DNA from: Corythucha ciliata
Lineage: Eukaryota; Arthropoda; Insecta; Hemiptera; Tingidae
Length of the DNA stretch: 64,000 nucleotides
NCBI GenBank assembly: GCA_038030265.1
Contig: CM075942.1
Location: forward strand, 992,001 to 1,056,000
Direction of reading: 5' to 3'
The translations under genes were made by a program, and so were the position numbers. Positions 10,748 to 21,690 of this stretch are shown here, piece after piece. Numbering within the stretch: position 1 is the stretch's first letter; every line of letters begins with the position of its first letter. Below the pieces are notes generated by a model, which saw only the letters and a list, made by a program, of their open reading frames with translations, was not told the origin of the DNA and did no database searches.

Positions 10748-13096
10748 TTATTTTACATTCCAAGTATTTGTATGAAGCAACGGAATAAATACAACTGTTT
10801 CTCCATATTTCAACCGTACCAATTCACATTTAATTTCGTTCAAAGTAGATCTTTTTACATTCTCTTCTATAAGACGAGACGTCTTTGAATAAATGTTGAA
10901 ATGACGAGAATCGATGGGAATTTTGAAAAACTCGTGCTTAACATTGGTCTCGACGCAGAATAATTCTATTTCCCTCTTAGTTTTTAAAATAATGTTAATA
11001 ACTCGTGCCACTTTATTCTGTTGCGTCAGGAACCAACAATTTTCCGAATCATTTGCCAGACAAAATTCAGTTAGTTCAATTTTTGAATAAAATTACAAAG
11101 AATCACCTCTCAAAGAAACGGGTACATTCTTCCCATCATTTCTTTTTGATAATGACGGTCTTTTTTTTTAGTTATTTTTCGGTCCTGTTGTGACAAGGTT
11201 TCATACGCACCAAATTCGATTATTCTGTTCGCGATTTGCGCCAAGGGACGATTTCCACTTTTTAGTAAACGCTTGATTTGCCCTAATTTATTCTCGAAAG
11301 GGTAAGCACTGAATGTCTGAAGCTCTCCAAAGCGTTCTACTTCATCTACGAGATGCGCTAAGTTGTGCACATTGCTAGTGATGTAGTCCTCGCCGTATAT
11401 TTCTCCAAAAATTTCAATATACTGAAGAAAAAGTTTCCGTGCAACAGGCAACATGTAAAAGTATTTCTGTGAGCTGCATATTTTTACTGCACAGAATAGA
11501 AGTAAAAAGTGCTCGTAGGCTTCCTCTGTAAGGTGATTTTTCAGGACAACTATCCCCAAATAGTGTAAAAATGTTCTGTATTCCGTCCCTTTCCAAAACG
11601 ACAAACAATCGATGCCCCTGACAGCGCAATGAAATTCCTCCGGCATCTTGCAGTGACTTAAATATTCAGAAACCACCTTTGTTGTATTTCATGGCCATTT
11701 GGTATCTATGTAGAGAAAGGATCCGTCACGCCAGCCCAATAATAGGCGTTTCATAATTCCTTAGTCAAGCAAATGCAAGGAATCTCCGACGGAAAATTGC
11801 TCGATCATGTCAATGTTCAATTTCATTAGTGGAGAATCGTTTTGGTGATGATTGCCGTACATTTTCTCCCGAAATAACGTGTTACTCCGTTTGTCACAAT
11901 CAGTCCTGGGAAACACTGTCGTGTGACTGGTGTGGCTGTATTCCCCAATCGTCGTACATTTTTGGAAACCTGATTTGCTATTAAAATATGCTGTACCTGT
12001 TGGAAAACAAAAATCACAAGGTTATTCACTTAAATACCTTCGCGATTGAATTATACAAGCGTATAGCAAGCGCATATCAAGGATTTCTTATAATGGGCTT
12101 TTGGTAAAGAAAATGACCATGATAACCGACAGAGGATTGACAAAGCAATAAGGATTCAAGACAGATCAGAAGAGTTGAAAGTTTCGAGAAAGACGAACCT
12201 TTTACGTAAGCACGAGCTGGTGAGTCACAAATGAAGCAGCGAAGGAGTACTGTGATTTTTGTTGAGTTTACTTGAAAGCCATTGCTCATTGTGTCTTTCA
12301 ATTCGTCAACGAATTGTGATAGAAACGGCTCCAAATTGCTGCTCTTCGTTTTCCCGCAATGAATTCCTATAACCAATGGGTGCAACTTCCGGCATTTCAA
12401 AAATATTGAAAAGTATTGGCCAGAATTCAATCTTGGAACTGTCGAAAAGTGGGAGGCCATCGATATTTACGTTCAATGAAATTGTTCTATCTTGAACGAA
12501 ATTATAGCAAACAGATTTTAGGCAATTTGCCAGGCCGTAATGCCAATACTCTCCATCGTCACCCACTTTCTGAATATTGACAGACCGAGGAGTATGGACT
12601 AGCGTCCGAGGGTCTTCGGGCAGTATTTTCGCATCTGTCCCGAATCGGGAGTTGATGATTTTCATCAAGTCTTTTAAGGCGACGTGTGAAATGTGATGTT
12701 CGAAAGTCCAGGTCGTTATATTCATACGAAATTTTGCGTTTTTTTCTACTTCATCTTCGTATTCTTCATGAACTGTATTTGTTGAAGATGTACAAGGATT
12801 TTCAAAACCTGCCTCCAGGGTCGGTGCAAGAACCGCCGGCATCTAATCAAACGGGTTGAGACATCATAATAAATTTTAAAACACGCACCGATATGGCTGA
12901 CTCTGTGAGCATATTTTACTTACATTTCCCTTGAAGCAGTTGCGGAAGTAGGCTCCTCTAATCGATCCTCGGGAATTTTGTTTTGTTGCAACTGAGTATT
13001 GAAATCATGAACTCTTTGCAACATATCTTCCCGGAGCGCACTGATTTTCCTTTTGTAATTCCCAGTTCTTTTAATGTTATTCCAGTTAGTCGACAT
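10748..13096 (-). pseudogene. EnSpm/CACTA transposase, disabled
   Basis: Reading the minus strand, exon 1 is 13096-12924 (about 57 residues, start MSTNWNNIK, donor AAT|GTAAGT). Coding resumes near 12842 and contains NVNIDGLPLFDSS and FWPIL. After a frameshift near 12395 come PLVIGIHCGKTK, FVDELKD and CFICDSPARAYVK. An intron (12198-11997) leads to CTTIGEYSH and LNIDMIEQFS. Further on are FWKGTEYRTFLHYLG, NVHNLAHLVDEV and YPFENKLGQIKR. The C-terminal part (to 10748) ends in VFIPLLHT. This order is that of animal EnSpm transposases, which excise and insert CACTA elements. It carries at least one frameshift and several stops (for example near 11795), and the phase at exon 2 does not resolve. Confidence 0.85.
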
Positions 13097-13624
13097 TTTT
13101 CCGTCCTTCCAAATACAGAAAGCTTATATGAGTTTTTTCGGGGAGAAAAAATAATGTTCAATAAAATTCATGTCTGACCTCTAATGACGTTTCAAACGCA
13201 AATCAACTCATTGGCTTTTTTAAAAACAGCTCTTCGAACTTGGACTCAACGAATTGCTGTAAATCATTAAAACTACGCGATGATATCTCTCGATGATATA
13301 GATCAGAAGAACGTCCCGAAACTCCATAAGACTTCTTTTAACAGTGATATATTGTTCGTAGCGAGCTTCCTACATTATAGCTATCAGAACCCTAACAGAA
13401 GCTTGCAAGCGAGGTAACCTTAACACCGTCTCTGTAGAGTTTCCGTAAGATGTACGCGCTTCTACTAGACTTGTATAGAACTCCCTTCACAGAGCTTGTG
13501 TAATCATTGCAATAGAAAATCTAATACAAGCTGAACCGTTTAAAGGAAGTATTTTCGAAGCACATTGGAAATTAAAAAATCATTCCTCGGAAAAGCTTGT
13601 TTAATAATAAGCTTTAAAGTCTTA

Positions 13625-13830
13625 AGCGCCCCATACACTGTCAGTTTAACTGAAGGCAATCGTGAGGCCGTCGATCGGGGTTACCCACACATTTTCCACC
13701 TGCAGTCCGTGAAAACTGAAGGTGTGTGGCCGTAGGACCGACTAGGATCGGACGTGAGATCGTTGACTGACAGTGTATGATACCCGTCGATTTTGGCCGG
13801 ACGGTCGCCTCGCATAGTGTATGGGGCGCT
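13625..13830. mobile_element. 206-bp MITE with TTA target duplication
   Basis: Perfect 15-bp inverted ends, AGCGCCCCATACACT and its complement, are flanked by TTA at 13622-13624 and 13831-13833. A TTA duplication fits the PIF/Harbinger superfamily. An inner copy of the end (CAGTGTATGATAC) and further inverted pieces fill the element. No coding capacity. Confidence 0.9.
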
Positions 13831-13956
13831 TTACAGAAGGCATTATGAAAGTCACAGTTTCCATAATGATTTGCTTCCACTTGGAAGCTGTATGCAAGTG
13901 TTAGGGAAGTTGGAACCTACAAAATATTATTTACCGGAGCTCCAGTGCTACTTGGG

Positions 13957-14509
13957 ATAAAACTTCAACGTTTGAGATTTCCTAATTGATATAAGACGTT
14001 TAGCGGGAATCGGGAAAATATGTTTAATATGCGTTTGGTCCTTATGAAAAACAGGAGTTTCTCGCTCAAAAGCCAATTTCGTACTCGGTGTGGCTCACAA
14101 ATTTAATTTGCGTGGTTTGTTAAAAATCGAAAAAAATGGAAGGAATACGGAAAAAAAGGAGACAAATAAAAGAAAATTATTTATTTATTTTTTTATATTA
14201 TTAAAGCAAGACTGGACTGAATTTCTTTTTTTTTCCACTCGCATGCGGTTGGTATTTCTTCAGCTGATTCCTTTGAATGGAGTGATTCAATTTTCAACAT
14301 CCTCCCACCAGAGTCGAACGAAGGACGACTCAAAAAATGGACAGATCTGGTTTCTTCAGCATCCATGACCATCTTCAGCATTTTCTTTCTTCTGACTCAT
14401 ATTGAAAAACTGTCAACAGAGTCTCAAACAAAACAAAACAAACAAATTGCAAAATGTTCACAATAATAAAATAGAATAGCTGCAACTATGACGAAGAATC
14501 ATCAAGCTT
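13957..14509. other. No feature recognised
   Basis: AT-rich sequence between the proposed right end of the CACTA-like element and the BEL/Pao remnant. No domain, tandem repeat or inverted repeat stands out. Confidence 0.4.
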
Positions 14510-15800
14510 CTTCGGGCGTACGACAAGTCGACCACTTTTGGTTTTGAATGTGATCGCCATCCTTTCAGATTTCTTGGTTCGAGAGGGAAAATCCGTTGAA
14601 CAGGTCGAGTGAGCTCGCCACTGGCTTTCTTCAATTTGACCACTCGAATTTTTCCGTCGACACCTGGAACTGTCTGAATTATTCTGGCTAAAGGCCATTT
14701 TAAGCGCTTAGACCGTTAATTTTCAATCAAAACTAACTGCCCCCACATTAGGTTCTCTAGATATCTTCCTTTGAGCAAATTTCACAAGAGATCCCTGGTA
14801 CTTGCTTTGAAACCGATCACGCAATTCTTGACGAAGTCGAGAACGATAACGAACTCTCTTCTGTAAACATTTGGCCTCAACCGTATCCAAATAAGGAATT
14901 CTCGTTTCCCGAATTTCGTGAAAAAAAAATCGAAGGACTCAAATGAAGTAAACGTTAGGATCTTCAGAAAGATAAGACAATGGACGACTGTTTATAACTG
15001 CTTCACAGTCGCACAGTAACGTGTTCAATTCTTCATTATGATACAGTGGCACGCCCCAGGCTCATTTCAAAAGTCCTTTGAGAGTCCGAACCATCCGTTC
15101 CCAAAATCCCCACCCCCCACCGAGGAGCGGAAGGTGGCATCATATTCCACTGGATTCTTTCAATTGAACAGAATTTGTTCACCTTTTCCCAGTCTATTTC
15201 AATCAGAGAATTGGAAACGCCAACGAAATGAGTTCCATTATCACAAAGGATTCGTGATGACCTACCGAGTCGAAATAAAACGTCTCAGAGCTAAAATAAA
15301 CGAGTCAGACGACAAGGATTCAACGATTTCGAAATTTACAGCTCTGATAACGGCGCAAGTAAACAAACATGTCCGTATTTTCACTCCGCCTTTAAGGATT
15401 AAGAGGCCACATAAATCTACACCGTTCACTTCGAATGGAGCAGCTTCTCTGACTCTTTTTTCGGGCAGTTCTACACGAGGTGCTTCCAGCTTTTTTGATG
15501 CCAATCTCCGACAAGGAAGACACATATTAACAACAGACTTTACAGATTTTCTGCCACCTATCAACCACAAGTTTTCCCTCATCAGAGCCAATAAACCTTG
15601 CACTCCAACATGACAATTTTTATTATGAATCTGCCTGAAAAATCGATACACAATTTCATGTTTTCTAGGAAGGACAATAGCCGCACAAAATTCTTCATTA
15701 TCATCGCGACGAAATATCTTTGTCTTTATTCTAACCCATTTAGTCCCAAAGTTGCGTGAACGCAACATTATTTTCACGATTTTTTTTTCGTCTTCTAAAA
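14510..15800 (-). pseudogene. BEL/Pao retrotransposon integrase and C-terminal domain, remnant
   Basis: On the minus strand the H2C2 zinc-binding motif (HNKNCHVGVQGLL ... NMCLPCRRL) is followed by an integrase core (FEVNGVDLCG, CDNGTHFVGV, PPSAPRWG). Next come the typical CDCEAVINSRPLSYLSED segment and a C-terminal domain of the DUF5641 type (KWPLARIIQTVPGVDGKIRVV). In the live element this protein joins the DNA copy to host DNA. Stops and frameshifts interrupt it, including one just before the core's Glu region. No LTR was identified. It lies on the same strand and in the right order relative to the gag remnant at 18912-20036, so the two may be parts of one element that lost its reverse transcriptase. 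Confidence 0.85.
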
Positions 15801-16116
15801 CATATTTTATTCTTTTATTGCTAGGTAATCTCCTTCCAGACATACTTTTTGGCAACGTGAATTTTTTTTTCTACCCTCTGTCATACAATTGTGATTTTTA
15901 AAATATTTTTAAGTTGAGCCAGATTTAGGGCTTGTATAAAACGTTATTTTTCAGGTCACTGTATCCCCCCTCATTTTATTGAACCATTCTGCTAATCATC
16001 ATCATGTTACTGTATTGAACATAATAAATGATTATGAGTGTTCGTGAAAAGCTCAGTTTTACTTGATCGGGATGTATAGTCCTGGAAAAATAATGTTGCG
16101 TGAACGCAACTTTGGG
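15745..16116. repeat. Pair of inverted palindromic motifs near the piggyBac left side
   Basis: CCCAAAGTTGCGTGAACGCA at 15745 and its inverted counterpart ending 16116 (GCAACTTTGGG) bracket 372 bp. Each contains the hyphenated palindrome GTTGCG-4-CGCAAC. A third copy lies at 18519-18540. No TTAA is visible at the edges. Confidence 0.65.
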
Positions 16117-16290
16117 AACAGCTCAGTACACTATCTGATCCTGATTTTCACGTTGGATCGTGCTCGAACGTGTCGCTTGAAGCTTGCTTCTTCCCACATT
16201 CAACCCATTGGGTGCTTTCAGTCTTCTTTGATCCTTTCATACTGAAATCGCGTGTTCTATATCTTCACAAGTGTTTCGTTGTCAAATATT

Positions 16291-18332
16291 ATGTCTAACG
16301 TGCGACGTTATAAGACCACGGTGGAGGTGCTTACCGTTCTCGAAGAGCTTGCTCTCGAAGAAGACGGAATAATTGATGCGGTGATAATACCTCCCGAAGT
16401 AGATCAATTTAACTGACGAGGAAAATTTCGATGAAGATGCTGTAAGTAGAATTCGAGCTGGTTACGTATTTTTCCAGTTTTCCCCTCACTGGTCCCTATT
16501 TCTATTATTTTCATTCTTGTAGGTGGTCTTGAATATGGATTCAGATAACCGCATGCCGGACATTGTTGGCACATTTGTAGTGCATTCATCAGGAAACGGT
16601 GAAGAACATTCCAGCAGTGAGAAAACTCCAACTACGGACATTCCAAAAAAAAAAAAAATGAAAAAATTCCATTCGTCGGTCCCCATCTGGTCTTCAAACA
16701 AGCCTAAACTTTCAGAAATCTCCGGTTGACAAGGAAAAGGAGCTCGTGGAAAAATTGAAGAAATTCGTTCTCCTACGGAAATCGCGGAATTGTTTATCGA
16801 CCGTGAAGTTTTCTTTGAAGTATGCCAAGGACAAAAATGACCACAATTTTTCGACTACCGAAACAGAAATAAGGCAGTTTATCGGGATTTTGCTTTTGAC
16901 CGGCTACCATACTCTTACTCAGCTGAAAATGTACTGTAGCAAGGAAGATGACAAAGGCGTGACATTGGTTCGTGAAACGATGTCTCGAAACCGATTCCAA
17001 GAAGTAAAAAAATATTTGCATTGGTCCGACAACGACGCGCTCGACAAAAATGATAAATTTGCGAAACTGAAACCATTTTTCGACCGCTTGAACTCAAATT
17101 TCATGAAATTCGACGTGTTTTCGCACAAACTTTCAATAGATGAACAAAAATGGTTTCTTATTTTGGCCGCCACTCAGCCAAAATGTTCATTCGTGGTAAG
17201 CCGATACGGTTCGGCTTTAAAAATTGGTGCATGGCCTCATCCGGCGGTTATTTGTTCAATTTTCATCCCTATGCCGGGGCAAACAAATGGATAGAAAGTG
17301 ATGGTCTCGGACTTGGAGAAAAAGTTGTCTTGGGACTTCTGAACAACGTTTCTACTCCTGAAAATCACAAGGTTTATTTCGACAATTTTTCACGTCTTTT
17401 GGACTGATGGAAAAACTGACGGAAAAGGGATTTTTCGCTGTAGGGACGGAGATCCGGACATCGGGGCTAACTTTTTTTATGTAGGTATAGGTTACACAAG
17501 GGTTACCTTATCACGATTTGCATAGATTGCATGGGAGGGCTGGGTAGATAACAGTCCATCTAAATATAACCTCTTTAGCCCCGATGTCGGCTTCCCGTAG
17601 GGACGGTGAGGGAGAATCGATTGGCGGGCTGTAAATGCATCAAAAGCGTAAAAGAAACCGCTAAGGCTTCGAAGGGCGAATTTGATTCCGTTTTCGAAAC
17701 GACAAATGCCATAGCCGTTGTGAGATGGCACGATAACTCCGTTGTTACCACTATGACGAACTACTGCGGGGCTGAACCGGTTGGAAAAGTGAACCGATAC
17801 AACCGCAAATTGCATAAATCTGAATCAATCCCTTAGCCTTCAGCCATACATCATCGATGAGTACAACGAAGGTATGGGAGGCGTTGACCTTCATGACAAC
17901 GCCATCTCTAATTATAGAATCCGAATTAGAGGGAAAAAGTGGTGGTGGTCATTATTCATAAACGGTGTGGACGCTGCAATGGGAAACGCCTGGAAATTCT
18001 GCCGCATGGTAACCGATTCTTCCATGAGACAAATTGATTTCAAGTCGTACGTTACCAGGAGTTTTATGAAAACCCCCGTTGGACCTGTACCTTCTATGGG
18101 TAGCTGCCCCTCTGAGCGTCCTCAGATAGCTGCCCCCGCTTCATCGAAAGGTAGAACGTCGAAAAATTCTCTACCAGATGACTTGTGGCGGGATGAAGTG
18201 AACCACGTATTACGAAAGGAAACCACCAGAAGGAAGAGGTGTAGGCAGTGTTCCTCGCAAACAATCTACTTCTGCGAAAAATGTGGTGTGAATTTGCACG
18301 TCGAGTGTTTCAAAGCGTTTCATGAAAAATAA
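16291..18332 (+). pseudogene. piggyBac transposase, disabled
   Basis: Exon 1 (16291-16441) starts MSNVRRYKTTVEVLTVLEEL and ends GCT|GTAAGT. Exon 2 starts at 16523 (phase 0). The core of the DDE_Tnp_1_7 family follows: FIGILLLTGYHTL, MSRNRFQEVKKYLHWSD, SIDEQ, GKPIRFGFKNW, GLGEKVVLGLL, then MGGVDLHDN and GKKWWWSLFI. The C-terminal Cys-rich domain (CRQCSSQTIYFCEKCGVNLHVEC), which binds element ends in this family, is present. Breaks are a 1-bp insertion in exon 1, a shift near 16770-16820, two extra A at about 17145, a lost base at about 17389, a shift near 17830, and an inserted 147-bp element at 17450. It cannot make full protein. Confidence 0.9.
17450..17596. mobile_element. 147-bp Mutator-like MITE inserted in the piggyBac gene
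   Basis: GTAGGGACGG occurs at 17440-17449 and again at 17597-17606, a perfect 10-bp target duplication. The element ends are inverted (GACATCGGGGCTAA near the left, TTAGCCCCGATGTC near the right). A 9-10-bp duplication points to the Mutator (MULE) superfamily, though hAT or P relatives with 8-bp duplications are not strictly excluded. The piggyBac frame continues on either side exactly as expected if one element plus one duplicate were absent, which confirms the borders. Confidence 0.9.
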
Positions 18333-18769
18333 ATTAATTTTTTTCGTTCATTATTTAAATTAAATTCCCCCCTCCCATCCCTTTTTCAGAATAAAACCCA
18401 ACATACCTACGCATGTATGAGCCTGAGAATACATTCGGAAACCTCTAATGCTTTAAGAACAAAAATCTGCGAAAGAACACTAATACTACAATCCTCTGAG
18501 TAAAAGCTTGCTGTGGTTCCCAAAGTTGCGCTAGCGCAACATTTTGTCATATTGTTCTTTTTTCTTTATGTGTTCCAGCAATTAATTAATTGCAAATTAG
18601 ACGAACCTTGTCTTAGGACTTTTCAAGGGATTACTCCCCCCTCACCGCACTACCCTAGTCACCCTGCAGTGAATTCGAGGGAGTGGGGAGGCTGAAAATA
18701 AAGAATTAAACTTTATTGAAGCTAAATACTTACCATTTTTTACTTGTTTTGAGTTCCTAGAAAAAATTG

Positions 18770-18852
18770 CTCCCACGACCGATTCGAACCCACGACCTCC
18801 TAGTTTCGCGCCAGGCGCTCTGCCTGAGAGGCTTACGCTAAGAGCGAACCCC
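18770..18852 (-). repeat. tRNA-like sequence, probable SINE head
   Basis: On the minus strand an A-box-like TTAGCGTAAGC is followed by CAGAGCGCCTGGCGCGAAAC and a perfect B box, GGTTCGAATC. The T-stem and the anticodon loop do not fit a working tRNA (no T before the anticodon), so this is a tRNA-derived retroposon head or pseudo-tRNA. It ends only about 55 bp from the left edge of duplication copy A. Confidence 0.6.
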
Positions 18853-18911
18853 GCCAGAGAGAAACTCCCTCTCGGAACTCAAACGCACGAATCTAAGGAC
18901 GAACGAGGAAC

Positions 18912-20036
18912 TAGGCCGACCTCATCAGCCAAGTTCTGCGAAATGTAGCTCCGTTGGGCTCTCGAATCAAGTAACGCTCGAACACGACGGTGACCCTTTT
19001 CCGTTCTGACCTGGCGAGGGTTTGGAGCAAAACAACAGGTGCTGAAGCGACGCTCGAAAGAACCTGTCCAGACGACGACATTGAAGAGTTCCCGTTACTC
19101 TCGTCCCGATTACCAAAGCACATCGTTGATGAGTGCCCCTTTTGACACTTGGAACACACAATTTTAACGCGACGCTTACTTTGTGTGTGTTCTCGGCTCA
19201 TGCATCGAAAACAACGGCCATTTTTGAGAAGGATCTGTCGCTTCTGACCCAAGGAAAGTCGTAGGTCGCAGTATTCGAAACTGTTATGATCCTGTTTGCA
19301 GAACAAACACCTAGCGAGAATGTTCGAAACTAGTTCAGAAGTGGTAGGCACGCTGCCAGTACCCGACGAAGATGACTGAACTTTCTTCTTTAATGGTTGA
19401 ACATTCTCCTTCACGCCGAAACCAGCTACCGCGAGGGCGACGCGCTCTTCTCCTTCAACTTCAGACCTCATGAATTTCACGAGACGATCAAGTTTCGTAG
19501 CTGAAGAAGCTTCACGAAAATCATTTCCGTCAGAAACAATCGCTTGACGCTTCCACGTTCCAATAAGTTCCTGAGGTAGGCATGACTCAACTATCGGGAA
19601 AAGAATGGCAGCACAAGTGTCGGTTGACACTCCGAACGACTCAAGAGCTCGTAATTGAGCTTCTAGCCGGTCGAACAGAGACGATAAACTAAAGTTTCTC
19701 GGATCGAGACTTTTTTGCACGACCAAGGACAAAAGTTGACGAGAATAAATTCGATTAATAAATCTTTTCTCTCAAAACGATCTTTTAAGGCTTGAATAGC
19801 TTTCGAATAATTTTGACTCGATGGAGGATAGGCATCGATCACTTCCCGAGCCTTTGAACCAGGGAATGTGGACTGTATGAGGTACTGAAATTTTTCAGTT
19901 TCGTCTAATTCCTCATCATTATCAATTTGCTCAAATAGGGCCCAAAATTTCAACCATTCTTTCAAATCGCCGTTAAATTTACTCAAGTGTAACATAGGTA
20001 CTTCCATGCACGACGTCGATCTCAGCCTCTTTTAGC
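18912..20036 (-). pseudogene. BEL/Pao gag and start of protease, remnant (copy A)
   Basis: Minus strand. The gag part begins near 20036 (MLHLSKFNGDLKEW, the DUF1759 type) and runs to two zinc knuckles (CLFCKQDHNSFEYC, then CFRCMSREHTQSKRR and CSKCQKGHSSTMC). In this copy CMSREHTQSKRR has Arg where copy B has Cys, which spoils that knuckle. The protease start follows in another frame; its active-site motif reads LLDSRAQ rather than the usual LLDSG-Q, so it was probably inactive. Breaks are a lost base near 20011, a frameshift near 19735 and the gag-protease shift. Sequence stops at 18906, so the rest of the protease and the reverse transcriptase are missing. Confidence 0.85.
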
Positions 20037-21480
20037 TTTTCAGTTAGCTGATTGAAGCAATTTCAGTATACTTAAACAATGTGAATTTGGTGTATTTCGT
20101 GGGGAAGTAGGGACAGCAGAGGAGTGATTTCCACTGCCTCCCTCCCAGGTCTTTGCTTCTCTCCAAATATGTGCATTGCCGGCGGTTTATTGTTCGTAAT
20201 TCGTCCCATAAAATTAAAATATTGTTCTAAAATGCCCAATCTGTTCATTGAGAGGTCAGTACCCGATAAATGTTAGCAATGAACAACGGACGGCACAGAT
20301 TTGCCCCTTGGGAGACGCTCAAGATTAGTCGCACAGAACGCAGTCTCGTTGGCGACACTTTATCGTGGGAGATGAGTTTGTTCGACCGCCACGGAAAAAT
20401 GTCAATTTTAGGGATTCAAGGTAAAAACTATGTGCCCTCCTCCTCTTAGTGACCCATAGTCTGTAATTGCTTGCAAATCCTTGTCACCTCACATCATCAT
20501 CACTGAACCCTAATTCTTATAAGTTTTAATAAAATTGAATAATTAAAAAGGGAACCCGAGTCTTAAGTGGTAGAGGATTTAAGGTTGATGAAGTGGTGAC
20601 TGGGGTGTGTTAAACTTAAAGCTCAAGAGAGAAGGGATTATGCTTTCAAATTTTTATTGTTACGTGAATGTTAAATAACTTTAGGTAATCTTAATTAATT
20701 ATTTGAGTAAAACATTCCTTTTTCAAAAAGAAGAATGTGTATATTATATGTACGAAGAATGATTTTTTTATAAAGGGATGTTTTATTCAAATAATTAATT
20801 AATTACCGAGGATTCAGCTTTCAATCCCGCAAGAAAAACCTTCCTTTAACGTTGTATCTTTCAGCCTCGCCGTACATCAGCCTCATTTGTCCAAATAACA
20901 TTAATTTGTTGTGTGAAGCGGAAACGGGGCCTCACAACACACGATTTTTTCTTTAGAGGACCCGCGTAACGTCAAAGTCGTGATGGTGTATTGCTCGCTT
21001 AGTGGCCATCGTTGGCTGATGTTCACTCGTGGATGCCGAACACTATAGGAATGAGTGATCGATCACAAAGCTCGACGAACTGTCCAGGCAGGCCTTGAAG
21101 ATTGAAGATGCCACATAAACGTCGGAGAATATCAACCGCCCCCCCCCCTCTTCTACTAGGATGAATTCAAGTCAAGAAAAATTGCCCAAAACCAATTGAA
21201 CGACAAGGCACAACGTGCCATTTTTCGGCGGAACACCGACGTGACTTAATGGAGACGTTTTAGTCTGGGGCAAGTGAAAATGGACCTGAAAAATCGCACA
21301 CTTGAGCCACTGGTGGATGGTGGGTTAGGCAAAAACAGCCAACATTTAAGATTGAGTATTCATCCACGATGCTTTCAAACGTGGATATTTAACTTCCAAT
21401 GTAGCAATTTTGCGGCTAACGTCGGACTTTTTTGCGCTGTCGTGGGCGGCTAGACCAGGTTCCACAATCACTAAAAAAAA
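20037..21480. other. Non-coding stretch of copy A
   Basis: No domain seen. It holds the 124-bp fold-back at 20684-20807 and otherwise AT-rich unique-looking sequence. The same stretch recurs at about 46601-48018. Confidence 0.5.
20684..20807. repeat. 124-bp fold-back MITE (copy A)
   Basis: GGTAATCTTAATTAATTATT at the left is matched in reverse by the right end, AATAATTAATTAATTACC. The inner arms share TAAAACATTCC. The same element is at 47222-47345 in copy B. Target duplication is unclear because the flanks are AT-rich. Confidence 0.75.
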
Positions 21481-21690
21481 AAGAAACTTGCAATTTCATG
21501 AAAATAAAGACCAAAAACAATTAATTTTGCGAATAATTAGCCCCGAAACTCAAATTTCACGAAAATAAAGGTAAGAAAATTGCAATTTCGCGAAAAGTGA
21601 AAACATGAAACTTGCAATTGCCCGGATATTCACCCAGGAAACTCGTAATTTCACTGAAATTTGGACCCGAATTTGCACGCTCATACATAT
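21481..21690. repeat. Degenerate short tandem repeat (copy A)
   Basis: A unit of about 25-35 bp with the core GAAACTTGCAATTTC and GAAAATAAAG recurs four to six times with changes. The counterpart in copy B is at 48019-48200. Confidence 0.6.

Larger units (their letters stand above)
1435..13956. mobile_element. Decayed EnSpm/CACTA-like transposon, interrupted by a Harbinger element and a MITE
   Basis: The proposed ends are short inverted repeats, CCCAAGTAACA at 1435 and its near complement TGCTACTTGGG ending at 13956, each next to AT (1433-1434 and 13957-13958). The arms just inside (about 1450-1760 and 13380-13950) share recurring motifs such as CTTGTA, AAGCTT and TACAAG, as subterminal regions of this superfamily often do. 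Between the arms are a DUF4806-type gene (+) and an EnSpm transposase gene (-), facing each other. The Harbinger element at 1869-7922 and the MITE at 13625-13830 are later insertions. The gene content is well supported; the ends are inference from a short terminal match. Confidence 0.5.
16085..18545 (+). mobile_element. piggyBac-like transposon, degenerate
   Basis: The span is bounded by inverted copies of a GTTGCG-4-CGCAAC motif followed by TTTGGG (16095-16116, and reversed at 18519-18540), and contains the piggyBac transposase remains. piggyBac elements commonly have such inner inverted repeats near their ends and TTAA target sites. I cannot place exact ends or TTAA here, so the borders are approximate. 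Confidence 0.6.

Noticed and set aside
15038..15613. 191-codon plus-strand frame
   Set aside because: It is the antisense shadow of the BEL/Pao integrase, whose motifs are clear on the minus strand.
18778..18850. Functional tRNA gene on the minus strand
   Set aside because: B box is perfect but the T-stem is mismatched and the base before the anticodon is not T; a SINE head fits better.
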